The position numbers and the translations under genes are program-made. A DNA stretch of 64,000 nt from Myxococcus sp. RHSTA-1-4 (GTDB lineage: Bacteria > Myxococcota > Myxococcia > Myxococcales > Myxococcaceae), in contig NZ_JAIQDG010000043.1 in the NCBI RefSeq assembly GCF_020037125.1, positions 1-64,000 of the forward strand. Reading direction: 5' to 3'. The notes beneath the pieces were generated by a model. That model was not told the DNA's origin. It saw only the letters and a program-made list of their open reading frames with translations, and made no database searches. Below, piece by piece: positions 34,701-44,409 of the stretch; the stretch's first letter is position 1; each line of letters begins with the position of its first letter.

Positions 34701-37700
34701 GTAGTGGTTGAACACCTCGCACCCGGGCCGGAGCGCCCGCACCTGGTCGATGAGGGCCCAATCCGCCGCCTCGCCGCCCAGCACCAGCCGCTGGCGCGGG
34801 AGGACCCGGCCGGGGGCCTCCGAGGCCAGCAGCGCGCGCAGATGAGAGGGGACGATCTTCAGGCAGTCCACCGAATGCCGCTCGAAGTAATCCCCCAGCG
34901 CGGCGGCGTCGGATGCGACGTCGGTGGCCACCAGGTGCAGGGTGCCGCCCAGGGCCAGCGCCGGGAACAGGGCGGTGTGCCCCAGGTCCGCGGCGAGCGT
35001 GGAGACGGACGCGGAGTTCACGCCTTCCGGCAGCGAGAGCCGCTGGATGATGCCCCGCACGTAGCGGACGATCTGCCGGTGCTCGATGGCCACGCCCTTG
35101 GGCCGCCCCGTGGAGCCGGACGTGAAGATGACGTAGGCGAGGTTGCCCGGTGCGGCGGTGCACGGCCCCGCGTCCGCGCCGTAGCGCGCGAGCATGCCGG
35201 CGTCCGTGTCGAGCCGGACGACGGTGGCGGCATGGCCCTGGAAGCGCTCGTGCGGGAGACCGGCCGTCACCACCACGCGAGCACCCGCGGCGTCCAGCGC
35301 CCCGCTCAGGCGCTCGGTGGGGAACGCCGGATCCAGCGGTACGTAGGCGCCGCCGGCCTTGAGGATGCCCAGCAGGCCCACCATCGCGTCGACGCGCCGC
35401 TCCAGGCACAGCCCCACCGGGACGTCGGGCCCCACCCCGAGGGTGCGCAGGTGGCCCGCGAGCTGGTTCGCGCGGGCGTCCAGCTCGCGGTACGTCAGTG
35501 ACTCGCCACCCGCCACGACGGCGACCCGCTCGGGAACGCGGGCCGCCTGGGCTTCGAAAAGTTGATGCAGGCAGGCGTCGTCCGGCAGCGACGCGCTGGG
35601 GTTCCACTCCACCAGCAACCGATGCTGCTCCGAGGCATCGAGCAGCGGCAGCTCGGCCACCCGCAGGTCCGGCCGGGCGACCGCGGCCTCGAGCAGCGTG
35701 GCCAGGTGCCGCACCATGCGCTCGCCCGTCGCGGCCTCGAAGAGGTCCGCGCTGCACTGGAGCACTCCGGCGAAGCCCTCGCGGGTGTCGGAGAGATTGA
35801 GGGAGACCTCGAACTTCGCCAGCCCCGTGTCGAGCGCCACCGGCCGCAACGACAAGCCGGGAAGACTCAGCTCCGGCAGCGGGTCCTGCTGGAACGCGAG
35901 CATCGCCTGGAAGAGCGGAGTCCGCCCCAGGTCGCGCGCGGGCCGCAGCGCCTCCACGAGCTTTTCGAAGGGCACGTCCTGGTGCGCGTAGGCGCCGAGC
36001 GTCGTCTCCCGCACCCGCTCCAGCACTTCGCGGAAGCTCGGGTTCCCCGTCAGCTCCGTCCGCAGGACCAGGGTGTTCACGAAGAAGCCGATGAGCCCCT
36101 CCGTCTCCACCCGGGGCCGGCCCGCAACGGGAGTGCCCACACACACGTCCTGCTGGCCCGCGTACCTGCCCAGCAGCACCTGCCATCCCGCGAGCAGCAC
36201 CATGAAGGGCGTCAGCCCCTCCCGCTTCGCCAGCGCCTTCACGTCCTCCGACAACGTTCTCGACAGCCGCGCCGGCACCGTGTGGCCCCGGGAGGACGGA
36301 GCGGACGGCCGGGGCCGGTCCGTGGGCAGCTCCAGCGCCGACGGCGCCCCACGCAACCGCTCCCGCCACCACGCCAGTTGCGCTTCAAGCGCCCCACCCT
36401 CCAGCCACTCCTGCTGCCAGCCCGCCCAGTCCGCGTATTGGATGGGCAGCTCCGGCAACGGCGACGGCGCCCCGCGCAGGTACGCCGCATAGAGCGCGCC
36501 CACCTCCTTCACCAGCACGCCCATGGACCAGCCGTCCGAGACGATGTGGTGCATCACCAGCACCAGGACGTGCTCGTGCACTCCCGCCCTCAGCAGCGTG
36601 GCGCGCAGCAACGGCCCCGTGGACAGGTCGAACGGACGCCGCGCCTCCTCGCGCGCGAGCCCCACCACGGCGGCTTCCCGCTCCGCCGCCGGCAGGCTGC
36701 TCAGGTCGACGAGCGGGATGACCAGCGGCAGCGTCTCGGCGATGCGCTGGACGGGAACACCGTCGCGGGTGACGAACGCGGTCCGCAGCGTCTCGTGGCG
36801 CCGCGCCACCTCGGCGAAGCATCGCTCCAGCACCGCGGCATCCAGCGTGCCCTCCAGCCGGACCGCGGCGGAGATGTTGTACGCGGGGCTGCCGCGCTCG
36901 AGCTCATCCAGGAACCACAGCCGGAGCTGGGAGAAGGACAGCAGGGGTTCCCCATGCCGTTCCCCGCGCATGAGCGGAGGCGGCGTCATGTCCCCGGCGC
37001 GAGCGCGCTGGGCGAGCACGCGCTCCGCCAGCTCCGCCACGCTGGGCCCCTGGAGGAGCACCGCCATGGGCAGCACGACGCCGAGCCCCTTCTCGATTTC
37101 GTGGCTCAGCTCCACGGCCGCCAGTGAGTCCAGGCCGAGCCGGGTGATGGGCACCTCGAGGGAGACTTCCTCGGGAGCGACGCCCAGCCGCGCGGCCACG
37201 CGGTTGCGGAGCCAGCGCTCCGGCGTCCCGTCCGGCTCCGCGGGCGCCATCACGCGGGACTGCCCCTCCTTCCAGACCGCCACGGTGCGCAGCGCTCCGG
37301 ACAGGAAGCCCGCGCGGCAGGCGTGCCGCTGGATCTTCCCGCTGGACGTCTTCGGGATGCTGCCCGGCTCCAGCAACAGCACCTCGTGCGCCTGCACCTC
37401 GTGGTGCTCGCTGAGTGCCTGGCGGAGCGCGGCCAGGACCTCGGCGGGTTCCGCGCCGTGGCGCGGGTCCACCTCCTGCACCAGCACCAGGCGCTCCTCG
37501 GCCTCGACCTCCACGGCGAAGGCCGCGCCGCAGCCGGGCCGGAGCGCGGGATGGGCCTGCTCCGCCGTCCGCTCCAGGTCCTGGGGATGGTGGTTGCGGC
37601 CGCGCAGGATGACGAGGTCCTTGAGCCGCCCGGCGACGAACAGCTCCCCGCGCAGCAGGAAGCCCAGGTCGCCCGTGCGCAGGTAGCGCTCCTCGCCGCC

Positions 37701-39032
37701 GCTGGCCAGCCGCGCCTGGAAGGTGGCCTCGCTCGCCTCGGGACGCTGCCAGTAACCCTGGGCGATGCTGGGCCCCCGGACCCAGATCTCCCCCACCTCG
37801 CCCTCCGCGCAGCGGGTGCGCGCTTCCGGGTGGACGATGAGCAGCTCCTGGTCCGGCAGTGACGGGCCGCAGGCCACCAGCTCCCGCGCGCCGGCCGTGC
37901 CCGCGTCGACCTCCACCGCACGCGAGTGCTCCAGCGCCGCGGCATCCAGGGTGCGCGCCATCGCCCCCGTCCCCTGCTCGACGCCGGTGACGATGAGCGT
38001 GCCCTCCGCCAGGCCGTAACAGGGATAGAGGGCGCGCTGCTGGAAGCCGCGCGGGCCGAATGCCTGCTTGAAGCGCTCCAGCGTGTCCGTCCGGATGGGC
38101 TCGGCTCCGCAGAAGGCGACCTCCCACGACGAGAGGTCCAGGGACGCCCGGGCCTCTTCCGGGATGCGCCGCACGCACAGGTCGAACGCGAAGTTCGGCC
38201 CGCCACTGATGGTGCCGCGGTGGCGCGAGATGGCCTCGAGCCAGCGCTGGGGCCGCTTCAGGAACGTCAGCGGCGACATCAGCACCGTGGGGAAGGCGCC
38301 GTACAGGGGCTCGAGGATGCCGCCGATGAGCCCCATGTCATGGTAGGGCGGCAGCCAGATGACGCCCGTGCTGCCGGGGCCCACGCGGAAGCTGCGGGCA
38401 ATGGCCTCCAGGTTGTGCAGGAGGTTGGCGTGGCTGAGCATCACCCCCTTGGGCGTGCCCGTGGAGCCGGAGGTGTACTGGAGGAAGGCCAGCGACCGGG
38501 GACCCACGTCCGCCGCGCGCCACCCGGCCTCGCCTCCCTCCGGCAGCGCGTCCGTGGCAACCCAGTGCAGCCCCTTCAGGTCCGGCGCCTGCTCGAAGAG
38601 GAATTCCCCCATCGACAGGATGAACGAGGTCGTGAGCACCGCCGTGGCCCGCGCGTCCTGGATGATGGCCTGCAGGCGCGGCAGCGTGCGCTCCAGCCGC
38701 GACGGGTCCGGTGGATACGCGGGCACCGCCACCAGCCCCGCGTAGAGGCAGCCGAAGAAGCCGGCGATGTATTCGAGCCCGGGGGGATAGAGCAGCACCA
38801 CCCGCGTCCCCGGCTCCAGGCCGCCCAGCGCCCTGGCAATCCGCCTCGCGCGCGCGTCCAGCTCTCCGTAGGTGCAGGGGGTCTCCTCCCCCTCCACTTC
38901 CTCGAGGAAGGTGTACAGCCGCTCCCGGGATTTCTCGGCGCTGCGGACTCCCAGCAATTCCACCAGCGAGGTGAAGGTGGGCTTCGGGGATGAAGACAAC
39001 CGTGGCTCGAGAAAAGGACTGGCGGACGTCAT
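22788..39032 (-). CDS. FAAL-initiated NRPS: FAAL-ACP-C-A-T-C-A-T-E-C-A-T-C-A-T
   Basis: 5414-residue synthetase that starts the central assembly line. A fatty acyl-AMP ligase (1-590, TSGSTG near 186) loads an ACP (LGLDSL near 634). Then: C (HHIVSDGW near 829), A (near 1306), T (1698), C (HHIVADGW near 1896), A (2371), T (GGDSI near 2753), epimerisation domain (2805-3245, [10 protein letters not shown] near 2940), C (HHLLMDGW near 3413, expected D-acceptor type), A (3883), T (4281), C (HHIVSDGW near 4479), A (4955), T (GGNSL near 5328) and a charged 50-residue tail, probably a docking region. Pocket residues by eye: A1 DLTKVGHVG (Asp), A2 DACTIAAVC (unassigned), A3 DFWNIGMVH (Thr), A4 DACTIAGVC (unassigned). 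The E domain implies a D-residue at position 2. The start has only a weak Shine-Dalgarno. Confidence 0.95.
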   Translation of the reverse strand: MTSASPFLEPRLSSSPKPTFTSLVELLGVRSAEKSRERLYTFLEEVEGEETPCTYGELDARARRIARALGGLEPGTRVVLLYPPGLEYIAGFFGCLYAGLVAVPAYPPDPSRLERTLPRLQAIIQDARATAVLTTSFILSMGEFLFEQAPDLKGLHWVATDALPEGGEAGWRAADVGPRSLAFLQYTSGSTGTPKGVMLSHANLLHNLEAIARSFRVGPGSTGVIWLPPYHDMGLIGGILEPLYGAFPTVLMSPLTFLKRPQRWLEAISRHRGTISGGPNFAFDLCVRRIPEEARASLDLSSWEVAFCGAEPIRTDTLERFKQAFGPRGFQQRALYPCYGLAEGTLIVTGVEQGTGAMARTLDAAALEHSRAVEVDAGTAGARELVACGPSLPDQELLIVHPEARTRCAEGEVGEIWVRGPSIAQGYWQRPEASEATFQARLASGGEERYLRTGDLGFLLRGELFVAGRLKDLVILRGRNHHPQDLERTAEQAHPALRPGCGAAFAVEVEAEERLVLVQEVDPRHGAEPAEVLAALRQALSEHHEVQAHEVLLLEPGSIPKTSSGKIQRHACRAGFLSGALRTVAVWKEGQSRVMAPAEPDGTPERWLRNRVAARLGVAPEEVSLEVPITRLGLDSLAAVELSHEIEKGLGVVLPMAVLLQGPSVAELAERVLAQRARAGDMTPPPLMRGERHGEPLLSFSQLRLWFLDELERGSPAYNISAAVRLEGTLDAAVLERCFAEVARRHETLRTAFVTRDGVPVQRIAETLPLVIPLVDLSSLPAAEREAAVVGLAREEARRPFDLSTGPLLRATLLRAGVHEHVLVLVMHHIVSDGWSMGVLVKEVGALYAAYLRGAPSPLPELPIQYADWAGWQQEWLEGGALEAQLAWWRERLRGAPSALELPTDRPRPSAPSSRGHTVPARLSRTLSEDVKALAKREGLTPFMVLLAGWQVLLGRYAGQQDVCVGTPVAGRPRVETEGLIGFFVNTLVLRTELTGNPSFREVLERVRETTLGAYAHQDVPFEKLVEALRPARDLGRTPLFQAMLAFQQDPLPELSLPGLSLRPVALDTGLAKFEVSLNLSDTREGFAGVLQCSADLFEAATGERMVRHLATLLEAAVARPDLRVAELPLLDASEQHRLLVEWNPSASLPDDACLHQLFEAQAARVPERVAVVAGGESLTYRELDARANQLAGHLRTLGVGPDVPVGLCLERRVDAMVGLLGILKAGGAYVPLDPAFPTERLSGALDAAGARVVVTAGLPHERFQGHAATVVRLDTDAGMLARYGADAGPCTAAPGNLAYVIFTSGSTGRPKGVAIEHRQIVRYVRGIIQRLSLPEGVNSASVSTLAADLGHTALFPALALGGTLHLVATDVASDAAALGDYFERHSVDCLKIVPSHLRALLASEAPGRVLPRQRLVLGGEAADWALIDQVRALRPGCEVFNHYGPTETTVGVLTLPASAMPVEARPAAVPLGRPVPDVQAYVLDAFLRPVPVGVIGELFIGGGSVGRGYLGQPELTAERFVPSPFGEVAGARLYRTGDRARLRADGCIEFLGRGDDQLKVRGFRVEPGEVEAVLKQHPAVREAVVVAREVRPGDRRLVAYAVPVPGGTLDAGTLKSFLEARLPSYLIPSAFGVLEALPLTANGKVDRGALPALDFGAAQPDAVAPRTPFEELLAGIWAGLLGAERVGVHDDFFALGGHSLLATRAVSRIRQAFRVDLPLRALFEAPTVAALARRLESLSRAGEADARPGIVPVPRTGPLPLSFAQQRLWFLDRLEPGNPFYNVPAVLWLEGALDAEALETALRGIVRRHEVLRTTFRDEQDGPVQLVGPVPERVLTRVDLASLPMDEREPRARALLREETLRPFDLVAGPPLRATLVRVDERKHALALVLHHIVADGWSLGVLVRELGALYASATKGQPPPLAELPIQYADHASWQRGWLRGEVLEAQLAWWRERLQGAPQLLELPMARPRPRVSTYQGAHRTMLLPREAAEAVRHLALREGATPFMVLMAAFQALLHRYTGQTDLLVGTDIANRHHAETEALVGFFVNQLVIRGRPTPACSFRELVGQVREAALGAYAHQDLPFEELVRDLKPERSLGASPLFQVKLIFQNARDVSLELPGVSLRVEPVDLGASRFDLTVAFSDTAEGLKGLWEFSTDLFDEATVARMQGHLRTLLEGALAAPERPLSELPLLPGPERDALLVAWNDTSAPLPAERRVHRLFEAVVERTPEAVAVTFEEQALTYRELDGRANQLAHHLRALGVGPETPVGVCLERSPELVVALLGILKAGGAFLPLDPANPGDRLGFMLQDAGAPVVVTQSHLADELPSAGQQLVCLDEEARHLETRPSQPPSIDGGPEHLAYVIYTSGSTGRPKGTLLTHQGLSSTALTVARAHGVRPDSRVLQFASIGFDAAVCEVFSTLLAGARLCLARRDALLPGEALAGTLRSCAITTVTLTPSVLAQQEPEEFPALETIISAGEACTPEVARRWGAGRRLINAYGPTEVTVCATLNPGPVSPERVTIGRPIANVRVYVLDGALQPVPVGVAGELFVGGEGVARGYLRRPELTAERFVPSPFSAVAGARLYRTGDRVRWLENGELEFVGRQDDQVKLRGFRIELGEVEAVLGGQPGVRAAAVTVREDVPGVRRLVAYGVAEEGFTPDVAALREALGRRLPEYMVPSAFVWLEALPLTTSGKVDRRVLPAPELAAPRAQGAFAEPSTPAEKLLASIWAQVLRVERVGAHDSFFELGGDSIIALQVISRARQAGLALTPKQLFEHQRLADLAAVAVAEEAVAREAGPVVGEVPLTPIQHWFFERELPEPHHYNQALLLSVREPLDADALEEALRALWHHHDALRMRFALTSGGWAQRIAPPEERPLRLVREDLSRLPAEARSNAVEAAAARVQAEMDLAHGPLLHAVLFSMGDGFTDRLLLVVHHLVVDGVSWRTLLEDLESAYRRLSRGLPPELPPRTTSFKAWAERLRAYAVEADLSAEAGFWRAQAARPVEPLRLDGPGGANTVASARVVSVVLDEETTLLLREASVAWRARLDELMLASLALALREGLGAERVRVLLEGHGREAPFEGVDLSRTVGWFTAAYPVVLDVAGQGAEGEALRRVRDAVRSVPGRGLSFGVLRHLREDDTARVLREMPDAAVAFNYLGQFDGLASEISLFEPAREGTGPTHGPGGLRPQVLEVGGRILGGCLRLDWTYSENLHQRATIERVARSCLEALRTLVARRASPDTLRYTPADFPLAKVGPEALARVLPAGVAVEDVYPLSPLQEGLLFHGILSGGVGAYFEQVSCAFHAPLNVAAFRHAWQEAMARVPVLRTAFRWRGLERPLQVVFAQAELPWRELDWRGVPPREQQERLEALRAEDRARGLDLTQAPLMRMVLIRLDERVHHLVWSFHHLLMDGWSVGLLLRQVFSFYESFGRGETPRTPRAPAFREYIAWLSRQDLRKAEQYWRQELAGLERPTPLPEDRAPGRTGATRRLCRLSLSAASTTALQDFARQHQLTLNTLVQAAWALLLGRSAGVEDVVFGATVSGRPAELEGAESMVGLLINSLPVRMRLPAGERLGTWLQGLQRRQAEQRQYEFSPLVEVQGWSGLPRGVSLFESLLVFENYPLDSAVWDWARDLDVRDFVVSEWTNYPLTLVIAPGRELQLKLLHDTERFDAETAATMLAHLRALLEGFVVTPDARLSAVSMLPAEERQRLLTGWNRSRSFAHEPCVHHRFEAWAASTPDAVAVTYEGAALTYGELNRRANQLAHHLRARGVGPEVLVGLCVERSPEMLVGLLGILKAGGAYLPLDPTYPKDRLSFMLEDASVALLLTQERLVPSLPRERPTLCLDSDWERISREPEHDPAPVGSSENLSYVIYTSGSTGRPKGMQICHAQVARLFTATEPWFHFGPDDVWTLFHSYAFDFSVWELWGALIHGGRLVIVPYLVSRSPEAFHALLCREKVTVLNQTPSAFRQLIHVDAASGDARALSLRWVIFGGEALEFGSLAPWFARHGEEQPRLVNMYGITETTVHVTYRPVRAADAERAATHGVGVPIPDLQVYVLDANGDLAPVGVIGELYVGGEGPGRGYLGRPELTAQRFVPDAFSGRPGARLYRTGDLGRWRSSGELDHLGRIDNQVKIRGFRIELGEVEAALLRHPAVRDAVALVREVSGDKRLVAYVVPREGRPLDTQELRRALRDGLPDYMLPAAIIPLESLPLTSNGKLARELLPAPESMSSEEPARFVAPRTPTEEIVAGVWAGVLGVARVGATDSFFELGGHSLLATQAASRLREVFPVDVPLRELFERPTVAELARWIDTAIGAGTTRPAAPPLVARPRSGPPPLSFAQQRLWFLDQLSPDSIAYNIQVALRLEGTLDVGALERALAEVARRHESLRTTFGSEDGRPFQVISAEGALPLALVDLQHLPASQRPAEALRLANAESRKPFDLRAGPLLRATLVRVEEREHVLVLVMHHIVSDGWSMGVLVKEVGELYRARAAGSEPRLAALDVQYADWAQWQREWLEGGELEAQLGWWRERLRDAPAALELPTDRPRPTVQSSAGASHPLRLSREVSEGVRALASREGVTPFMVLLAGWQVLLSRYAGQDTVCVGTPIAGRTRLETEGLIGFFVNTLVLMTRIDTAGSFRELLGRVRETTLGAYAHQDVPFEKLVEALQPSRDLSRHPLFQVLFTLQNAPVTPLVLPSLAATPLELEKRVSKFDLALSLSGQDSGFAGSLEYSEALFEPGTVARMVSGYLRVLEAMVAHPGARVGDVELLEAGERERLLVEWNRTAKEYAPRGQCAHEVFEAWADAKPGAEAVWSASGATLTYGELEARANRLAGLLRERGVGPEVRVALYLERSAELVVGMLAVLKAGGAFVPVDPGLPAQRAAWMLEEAGGRVVLTQARLAPALSDRNLEVLCMDLDAEPVEARPARRVEGGAGPDNLAYVIFTSGSTGLPKGVMVTHGGLVNTARAVAEAHGVREDDRVLQYASPSFDASVCEVFSTLAAGAGLRVANREALLPGDALADTVRRLGVTVVTLTPSVLRLQPPESLEGVRTLISAGEACPADVVRRWGPGRRMLNGYGPTEVTVCATVSRGSVSAERVTLGGPLANARVYVLDDGLRPVPVGVAGELYVGGAGVARGYLGRPDLTAERFVPDAFSGEPGARLYRTGDVVRWVENGELEYVGRRDGQVKVRGMRLELGEVEAALARHPDVKDAAVVCEAGGRLVAYVAGKVEVARVREWLREQLPEYMVPAAYVVLGALPLTPSGKVDRRALPAPGMDRSGSDEPFVPPTTDLERGLAKLWQEVLQVERVGLRERFFDLGGNSLSLVQVHSRMRSQLGIDVPLTELFQHASIGALAARLRERAAPAGAEDEAAAEERFALRQARTGQRRQARRRGDESRQQEDEDE

Positions 39033-39110
39033 TCGCAGCGTGAAATAACCGGAAAAGTCACTTATTCATAGAAGAATAGAATACCAGCGTTTCCAGTCAG
39101 GCTGGATTAA
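39033..39110. promoter_or_regulatory. Divergent promoter region of the central operon and the GT1 gene
   Basis: 78-bp spacer between two divergent starts, clearly more AT-rich than the surroundings. It holds an inverted repeat TATTC-N6-GAATA (39063-39078) followed by a repeat of GAATA. It must contain the start signals for the 30-kb NRPS/PKS operon and for the + strand glycosyltransferase operon. I cannot place -10/-35 boxes with confidence. Confidence 0.5.
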
Positions 39111-40397
39111 ATGGCTAAGATTGTCATTGCCCCGCTGCCGGTACCAGGCCACGTCAATCCAACGCTCAAGCTCGCGAGAGTCCTGAGGGACGCGGGGCAC
39201 CACGTCGTCTACGCATCCATGCCGGACATGGGGACGAGGCTGCGCGCGGAGGGGTTCGCCTTCGAGCCGCTCTTCGAGGCCGCATATCCTCCGGGCTCGC
39301 TGGAGGCGCTTCCGTCACATTCCGGTAACGCGCTGGCGCTGCTGAGGATGATGCGGCGGGAGGTCCGGCGCCAGGACGCCATGCTCCAGGCGATGCTGGA
39401 CGGGGAGCTGGAGCGGCGGCTGGGCCCCTTGAAGCCCGACCTGTTCCTCTACGATGAGAAGCTGCGTCACATCCCCCCTGTCGCCCATGGCATGGGGCTG
39501 CCCACCGTGCGCTTCAGCGTGACGGTGCCGCCCCAGCTCCTCCCGCCGGAAGCCCCCGGGCGTGTCCACCGGCCACCGCCCCGCTCCGTGGAGCGTGTCC
39601 TCTCGGCGCTGAGCCTGGCGCCACGCATGAGCTGGTACTTCGACCAGCTCGCGAGGAAGCACGGCTACCCGGGGAGGCTCGACACGCCCGCGCTGCGGCG
39701 GGACGGGCGCCCCATGGCGGACCTGCTCTTCTTCCCCGAGGCCTTCGTCGGCGCGGGAAGGGACCTCCCCGGGGAGCGCTACCACGTGGGACCACTCGTC
39801 GACGTGGATCGCCAGGAGCCGGACCTTCCCTGGGAGCGCATTCCCGAGGGCGGGCCGCTCGTCTTCTTCTCCCTGGGGACACTGGCCTTCTCCACGCCCA
39901 GGGCACCACGGCTGGTGCGCGCCATGCTGGAGGCCGCCGCCCAGCGCCCGCAGTGGCGCTTCGTGCTCGCGGTGGGGGGGACGCTGCCTCCCGGCACGCT
40001 CGGCACGGCGCCTCCCAATGCGCTCGTCGTGGGCCACGCGCCGCAGCTGCGGCTCCTCCAGAAGGCCGACGTCATGGTGAACCATGGCGGCACCAACAGC
40101 GTGAAGGAGTGCATCTACTTCGGCGTCCCCATGGTGGCGGTGCCGCTGCAGCATGACCAGCCCGCCATCGCGAGGCTCGCGGCGCACCACGGCGTGGGGA
40201 CCTGCCTGCCACCCGAGGAGTTCACCGCGAAGAGCGTGCTGGCCCACCTGGACGAAGTGCTCGGCAACCCGGCCTGCCGGAGCGCCGTCACCCGGATGCG
40301 GGAGCTGTTCCGGGAGGCCGATGCGCCCGGCCGCATCACCGCCGTCATCGACGACATCCTCCAGCGCTTCCAGCCCGCACGGGCGGCGTCCATGTAA
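39111..40397 (+). CDS. GT1-family glycosyltransferase (UGT/macrolide-GT type)
   Basis: 428-residue GT-B enzyme. The N terminus (PLPVPGHVNPTLKLARVL) and the C-terminal donor-binding block (HGGTNSVKE then GVPMVAVPLQHDQ, around residues 325-350) are characteristic of UDP/dTDP-sugar-dependent transferases that decorate natural products. This family differs from the GT4-like enzyme at 9017-10459, so two different glycosyl transfers are possible. First gene of a three-gene + strand unit with the nucleotidyltransferase and second exporter. The sugar and acceptor are unknown; glycosylation of the lipopeptide for tailoring or for self-protection are both reasonable. Confidence 0.9.
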   Translation: MAKIVIAPLPVPGHVNPTLKLARVLRDAGHHVVYASMPDMGTRLRAEGFAFEPLFEAAYPPGSLEALPSHSGNALALLRMMRREVRRQDAMLQAMLDGELERRLGPLKPDLFLYDEKLRHIPPVAHGMGLPTVRFSVTVPPQLLPPEAPGRVHRPPPRSVERVLSALSLAPRMSWYFDQLARKHGYPGRLDTPALRRDGRPMADLLFFPEAFVGAGRDLPGERYHVGPLVDVDRQEPDLPWERIPEGGPLVFFSLGTLAFSTPRAPRLVRAMLEAAAQRPQWRFVLAVGGTLPPGTLGTAPPNALVVGHAPQLRLLQKADVMVNHGGTNSVKECIYFGVPMVAVPLQHDQPAIARLAAHHGVGTCLPPEEFTAKSVLAHLDEVLGNPACRSAVTRMRELFREADAPGRITAVIDDILQRFQPARAASM

Positions 40398-40435
40398 ACA
40401 AATATTTCATGGACTTCCGGTTGTTCTTGTGTGTT

Positions 40436-40458
40436 CCCTGCCGGCGTGAGCAGCAGGG
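40436..40458 (+). promoter_or_regulatory. Small hairpin in the GT1-nucleotidyltransferase spacer
   Basis: A 6-bp inverted repeat (CCCTGC at 40436-40441, GCAGGG at 40453-40458) with an 11-nt loop sits in the 91-bp spacer. It could attenuate transcription or process the transcript; there is no T tract and it may be chance. Confidence 0.25.
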
Positions 40459-40488
40459 TCTGACATCCACCCAGTGAAGGAACACCTC

Positions 40489-41688
40489 ATGGTCCAAGCC
40501 GCTCCGCAGACAGCGACCCGTGCGTTCTCGGGCATCGATGCCGATGCCGTGGCCATCCTCCAGCGTCTGCAGGCGGGCGGGTTCCAGGGGTACCTGGTGG
40601 GCGGGTGCGTGCGGGACGAGCTGCTCGGTCATCCGCCGAAGGACTTCGACATCGCGACCAACGCCCGCGCGGATCAGGTCCAGGAGCTGTTCCCCGAGTG
40701 CCGGTTGCTGCCCGGACGCGGTTCGGTGCTCGTGCACGTGCATCGCGGCGGCAAGGTCTTCGACGTCGCCACCCTGCGCCCGCTCCGGACGCCGGCCGGC
40801 ACGCCGCTGCTGGCGCCGGACGCGGACCTCGTGGCGGTGGCGCGCACGGTGGAGGTCGGCACGGTGGCGCAGGACGCGGAGTCCCGCGACTTCTCCGTCA
40901 ACGCGCTCTACTACGACGTGGCCGCCGGCCAGGTCCTCGACTTCGTCGGGGGGCTGGCCGACGCGCGCGAGCGGGTGCTTCGCTCCCTGGGCGAGCCCAC
41001 GCTTCGCTTTCGCGACGACCCCTCACTCGTCTACCGCGCCGTCCGCATCGCCGCGCGGCGGGCGCTGACCATCGAGCCCCGGACGCTGGAGGCCCTGCGC
41101 GAGGGCGTCGCCGCCCTTCCGACGTGTCCGTTCCCGCTCCGCGCCCATGAGCTGCTCGAGTCGCTGGACGGCGGCGCCGCCGCCCCCTGTCTCCGGCGGT
41201 TCCGGGAGCTGGGCGTGCTGGAGGCCACGATGCCGCCGCTGATGATGCTGCTGGAGCGGCTCGGCCCGCCGGCGTGGAATGGCCTGCTCGCCTTCGCCGA
41301 GGCCATGGACCGGCTGCATGGGCGCGGCCGGAAGCTGGGGCCCGCGGCCCGGCTGGCGTGTGTCCTGCTGCCGCTGGTGCGCCAGGCTCCGCGTCCTCCG
41401 GGCACCCCAGGTGAGACGGCCTCCGCGGCCGGGGCCATGCTGCCCATGCTCGCCGGGCTCGACCAGGGCGCCGCCCTCCCGCTGTTGAAGCACGGCGTGG
41501 CACTGCTCGAGGCCCAGCAGGCGCTGCTCGCCGGTCCGGGGGCTCTGGCGGCCGGCACCGTGCGGAGCTCTCCCCTCTTCGCCGAGGCGCTCGCCGTCCT
41601 CGAAGTCACCATCGAGGCCACGAACGGCCCCCGGGAGCTCCTGGAGGGCTGGTCCACGCGGAGCGCGGCCGAGGGGCGCGTGGCATGA
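40489..41688 (+). CDS. Poly(A)-polymerase/CCA-adding-like nucleotidyltransferase
   Basis: 399-residue member of the class II tRNA nucleotidyltransferase/poly(A) polymerase superfamily. Visible motifs: GGCVRD (about residue 38) for nucleotide binding; the DFDIAT catalytic Asp pair (about 52); SRDFSVNALYYD (about 131), matching the family RRDFxxNALYY motif; and a RAVRIAARRALTIEP stretch like the family RAVRFAA helix. The catalytic core therefore looks intact, while the C-terminal half is Ala/Leu/Pro-rich and poorly recognisable. I chose ATG 40489, preceded by AAGGA; GTG 40474 is possible. It overlaps the exporter ATG (ATGA). A housekeeping RNA enzyme is unexpected here; transfer of a nucleotide to the peptide or another small molecule is an untested possibility, and a displaced RNA enzyme is the alternative. 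Confidence 0.85.
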   Translation: MVQAAPQTATRAFSGIDADAVAILQRLQAGGFQGYLVGGCVRDELLGHPPKDFDIATNARADQVQELFPECRLLPGRGSVLVHVHRGGKVFDVATLRPLRTPAGTPLLAPDADLVAVARTVEVGTVAQDAESRDFSVNALYYDVAAGQVLDFVGGLADARERVLRSLGEPTLRFRDDPSLVYRAVRIAARRALTIEPRTLEALREGVAALPTCPFPLRAHELLESLDGGAAAPCLRRFRELGVLEATMPPLMMLLERLGPPAWNGLLAFAEAMDRLHGRGRKLGPAARLACVLLPLVRQAPRPPGTPGETASAAGAMLPMLAGLDQGAALPLLKHGVALLEAQQALLAGPGALAAGTVRSSPLFAEALAVLEVTIEATNGPRELLEGWSTRSAAEGRVA

Positions 41689-43325
41689 AGCTGCTCGCGC
41701 TGCTCTTCCAGGCGTCCCGGGGGCGCTTCGTCTTCGCCGTCCTCTGTGGACTGCTCTCCGGCGCCTGTGGGGCCGGCCTCGTCGCGCTCATCAACCAGGT
41801 CCTCTCGCGCCAGCTTCCCTCGGGCACGGCGCAGCTCGGCCTGTTCGGCGGGCTCGTCCTGGTGGCGCTCGTCTCGCGAATCCTCGCCCAGGTGTTCGTC
41901 AGCCAGATCAACCAGGATGCGCTCTTCGAGATGCGCCTGAAGACCAGCGAGCGCATCGTGGCCGCGCCGCTGCGGCAGCTCGAGGAGAGCGGAGCCCACC
42001 GGCTGCTGGCGGCGCTCACCGAGGACCTCTTCCACCTCAGCAACGCCATGGCGATGCTGCCCCGGCTGGTCATCAACGCCTCCACCGTGCTGGGCTGCCT
42101 CGTCTACATGGTGTGGCTGTCTGAGGTGCTGCTGCTGGCACTGGTGCTGTGTCTCGCCCTGGGCATCGCCACGTACCGTCTGTCCACCTCGCGGGCGCTC
42201 CGGGACTACCGCACCGCGCGCGAGGAGCAGGACGAGCTCATCCGGCACTTCCGCGGGCTGACGGACGGCATCAAGGAGCTCAAGCTGCACTCCCGCCGGA
42301 AGGATGACTTCCTCGCGCGGGTGGTCGCCACGACGGCCGAGCGCGTCCGCCACCTCCAGAAGCGGGCGGCCACCGCGTTCGCCATCGGTTCGAGCTGGGG
42401 GATGTTCCTCTTCTTCGCCGTCATCGGCGTATTGCTCTTCCTGCTGCCCCGGCTCGCGCCGGTGAGCGACGCGGCGATGGTGGGCTACACGCTGGCCGTG
42501 CTGTACCTCCAGCAGCCCTTGATGGGACTCATGGAGGGCATGCCCATGATCTCCCGGGGTCAGGTCTCGTTCATCAAGCTGCAGGAGCTGGGCCTGTCGC
42601 TGGAGGCGTCATCCGAGTCCGTGCATGGCCGCGCGAGCCTCGAGTCGCGCCCGCGCTTCTCCCGGCTGGAGCTGGCCGGCGTGACGCACAGCTACCGGCG
42701 CGAGCACGACGACAAGACCTTCACGCTGGGCCCCATCGACCTGGTCCTTCAACCGGGCGAGCTGCTCTTCCTGGTGGGCGGCAACGGCAGCGGCAAGACG
42801 ACCCTGGCCAAGCTGCTCACCGGGCTCTACGTGCCACAGCACGGGCAGGTCCTGCTGGACGGGCGCCCCGTCACCACGCAGGAGCTGGAGCAGTACCGCC
42901 AGCACTTCTCGGCGGTGTTCTCCGACTTCCACCTCTTCGACCGGCTGCTGGGCGTGGGCTCCGACTTCTCACAGGTGCGGCCCTACCTGGAGCGGCTGCA
43001 GCTCGAGCACAAGGTGCGGCTCGAAGGCGATGCCTTCTCCACGACGGAGCTCTCCCAGGGACAGCGCAAGCGCCTGGCGCTGGTGGCGGCCTTCCTGGAG
43101 GACCGCCCCATCTACCTCTTCGACGAGTGGGCGGCGGACCAGGACCCCAGCTTCAAGGAGGTCTTCTACCGGGAACTGCTCCCGGAGCTGAAGCGGCGTG
43201 GCAAGGCCGTGGTGGTCATCTCCCATGACGACCGCTACTTCGACGTGGCGGACCGGCTCCTGCACCTGGAGTCCGGCCGCCTCCTGCCGGAGGGGACCTC
43301 CCCCGTCCGCAGGGTGGCTTCCTGA
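41685..43325 (+). CDS. Second cyclic-peptide export ABC transporter
   Basis: 546-residue fused permease-ATPase, paralogue of 7350-8978 with the same motif set: Walker A GGNGSGKTT, signature SQGQRKRLAL, Walker B FDEWAADQDP, and the same FTLGPIDL lead-in. The N-terminal region has several hydrophobic segments. The start codon overlaps the nucleotidyltransferase stop (ATGA), so the two are probably translated together. Known members export siderophore precursors and cyclic lipopeptides. The two exporters sit behind different genes and have diverged, so they may serve different products or different stages such as periplasmic delivery versus outward export. Confidence 0.93.
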   Translation: MKLLALLFQASRGRFVFAVLCGLLSGACGAGLVALINQVLSRQLPSGTAQLGLFGGLVLVALVSRILAQVFVSQINQDALFEMRLKTSERIVAAPLRQLEESGAHRLLAALTEDLFHLSNAMAMLPRLVINASTVLGCLVYMVWLSEVLLLALVLCLALGIATYRLSTSRALRDYRTAREEQDELIRHFRGLTDGIKELKLHSRRKDDFLARVVATTAERVRHLQKRAATAFAIGSSWGMFLFFAVIGVLLFLLPRLAPVSDAAMVGYTLAVLYLQQPLMGLMEGMPMISRGQVSFIKLQELGLSLEASSESVHGRASLESRPRFSRLELAGVTHSYRREHDDKTFTLGPIDLVLQPGELLFLVGGNGSGKTTLAKLLTGLYVPQHGQVLLDGRPVTTQELEQYRQHFSAVFSDFHLFDRLLGVGSDFSQVRPYLERLQLEHKVRLEGDAFSTTELSQGQRKRLALVAAFLEDRPIYLFDEWAADQDPSFKEVFYRELLPELKRRGKAVVVISHDDRYFDVADRLLHLESGRLLPEGTSPVRRVAS

Positions 43326-43339
43326 AGCGCGAGGCAGGA

Positions 43340-43365
43340 CCCGGCGGCGGAGCGTGCCCGCCGGG
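43340..43365. terminator. GC-rich hairpin between convergent genes, probable bidirectional terminator
   Basis: An 8-bp inverted repeat (CCCGGCGG at 43340-43347, CCGCCGGG at 43358-43365) with a 10-nt loop lies in the 53-bp spacer between the exporter and the convergent methyltransferase. There is no T tract; the role is inferred from position and stem strength. Confidence 0.5.
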
Positions 43366-43378
43366 CCTTCTCCGGCGT

Positions 43379-44254
43379 TCAGGCCGGGTTCTTGCGGATG
43401 GTGACCTGGAAGCCCTTCCGCACCACCTGGAGGTCGGAGGCGGCGGCGGTCAGGAACGCATCGATGCCGATGTCCGGCCGTGGCATGTGCGAGTGCGGCG
43501 TGAGCTGGGCGGTGGCCATCCCGTAGTCGTCGAAGATCATCCACCCGCCCGGCCGCAGCAGGCGCCAGCTCAGCACGGCGTCCTCCAGGGTGTCGTAGGT
43601 CTGGTGCGAGCCGTCGACGTAGATGAAGTCGAACGTGGGCTCCGGCGCCATGCGGCGCAGCACCACGGAGGAGGCGCCAGCCAGCTTCTCCACGCGGTCC
43701 GCGGCGCCGCTCGCGGCGATGTTCTCGTCGAAGAGCTTCGTGTACTCGCCGTTGAAGAGGTCGACGCAGGTGATGCGGCTCGTCGGATGGGTGAGCACGT
43801 TCTCCAGCAGCCAGATGGCCGAGCGGCCCTCGAAGCTGCCAATCTCCAGGGCCCTGACCCCGGGCTTGCCGGCCAGCGGCGCGAGCGTGTCACGCCACTC
43901 CGCCTCGCACTTCGACATCCAGTCCGAGGAGAACCGGTACCGGCCCACCTGCCGCGCCGCGGGATTGCGCTCCAGGTAGGAGTGCAGCGCCGCCTTCGTC
44001 TCGGGAGCAACCCACGGCATCTGCAGCAGCCGCTCGACGGCGACACGCGCCGCGAGCCGCAGGTTGTCCGCGGACGCCGCATGGGGCCCGAGCTGGGCGA
44101 CCGCTCCATCCTTCACCAGCGCCCCCGCCGCCTCCACGTCCCTGAGCCAGCTCACCACACCCGCGTTCGCGTCCGGCCCCGGCGACCTCAAGAGCTCCTG
44201 CACGCGGGCAGCGAGCGATGCGACCTTCGCGGCGACATCTACTCCTGGATTCAC
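43379..44254 (-). CDS. Class I SAM-dependent methyltransferase
   Basis: 291 residues. The SAM-binding loop is visible as ALEIGSFEGRSAIWLLE (about residues 134-150), followed by an acidic ITCVDLF strand end and the FIYVDGSHQTYDTLEDA and LRPGGWMIFDDYG blocks. This pattern is typical of Methyltransf_24-type O-methyltransferases. The N-terminal 120 residues are helical-looking and specific to this protein. Start is GTG 44254, with AAGGAAGG upstream. Stand-alone gene, convergent with the exporter and divergent from the unrecognised gene at 44410. It could O-methylate a hydroxylated residue or the sugar; the substrate is unknown. Confidence 0.82.
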   Translation of the reverse strand: MNPGVDVAAKVASLAARVQELLRSPGPDANAGVVSWLRDVEAAGALVKDGAVAQLGPHAASADNLRLAARVAVERLLQMPWVAPETKAALHSYLERNPAARQVGRYRFSSDWMSKCEAEWRDTLAPLAGKPGVRALEIGSFEGRSAIWLLENVLTHPTSRITCVDLFNGEYTKLFDENIAASGAADRVEKLAGASSVVLRRMAPEPTFDFIYVDGSHQTYDTLEDAVLSWRLLRPGGWMIFDDYGMATAQLTPHSHMPRPDIGIDAFLTAAASDLQVVRKGFQVTIRKNPA

Positions 44255-44409
44255 TCCGGCCTTCCTTTCCTTCGCATGGAGGGCTCCCGGTCCTGTCGGC
44301 GCGCGGGAGTAACGCGGCGTTTAACCCGTTCGGGATGGGAGAATAAACGGAAATCAGGTGGTATGAGGAAATCCCCCAAAACAACAAATTTGTATCGGAG
44401 CCCGCATCC
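44255..44409. promoter_or_regulatory. Divergent intergenic region, methyltransferase / unrecognised gene
   Basis: 155 bp between divergent starts, with an AT-rich stretch at 44340-44395. It contains ATTTGTAT (44388-44395) two bases before GAGCCC (44398-44403); nearly the same arrangement precedes the threonine synthase gene (47652-47666). Probably a + strand promoter or leader element shared by both genes, but boxes are not defined. Confidence 0.4.

Noticed and set aside
40489-41688. Housekeeping tRNA-processing locus (tRNA genes beside the CCA-like enzyme)
   Set aside because: No tRNA-like cloverleaf was seen nearby, and the gene is translationally coupled to a peptide exporter.
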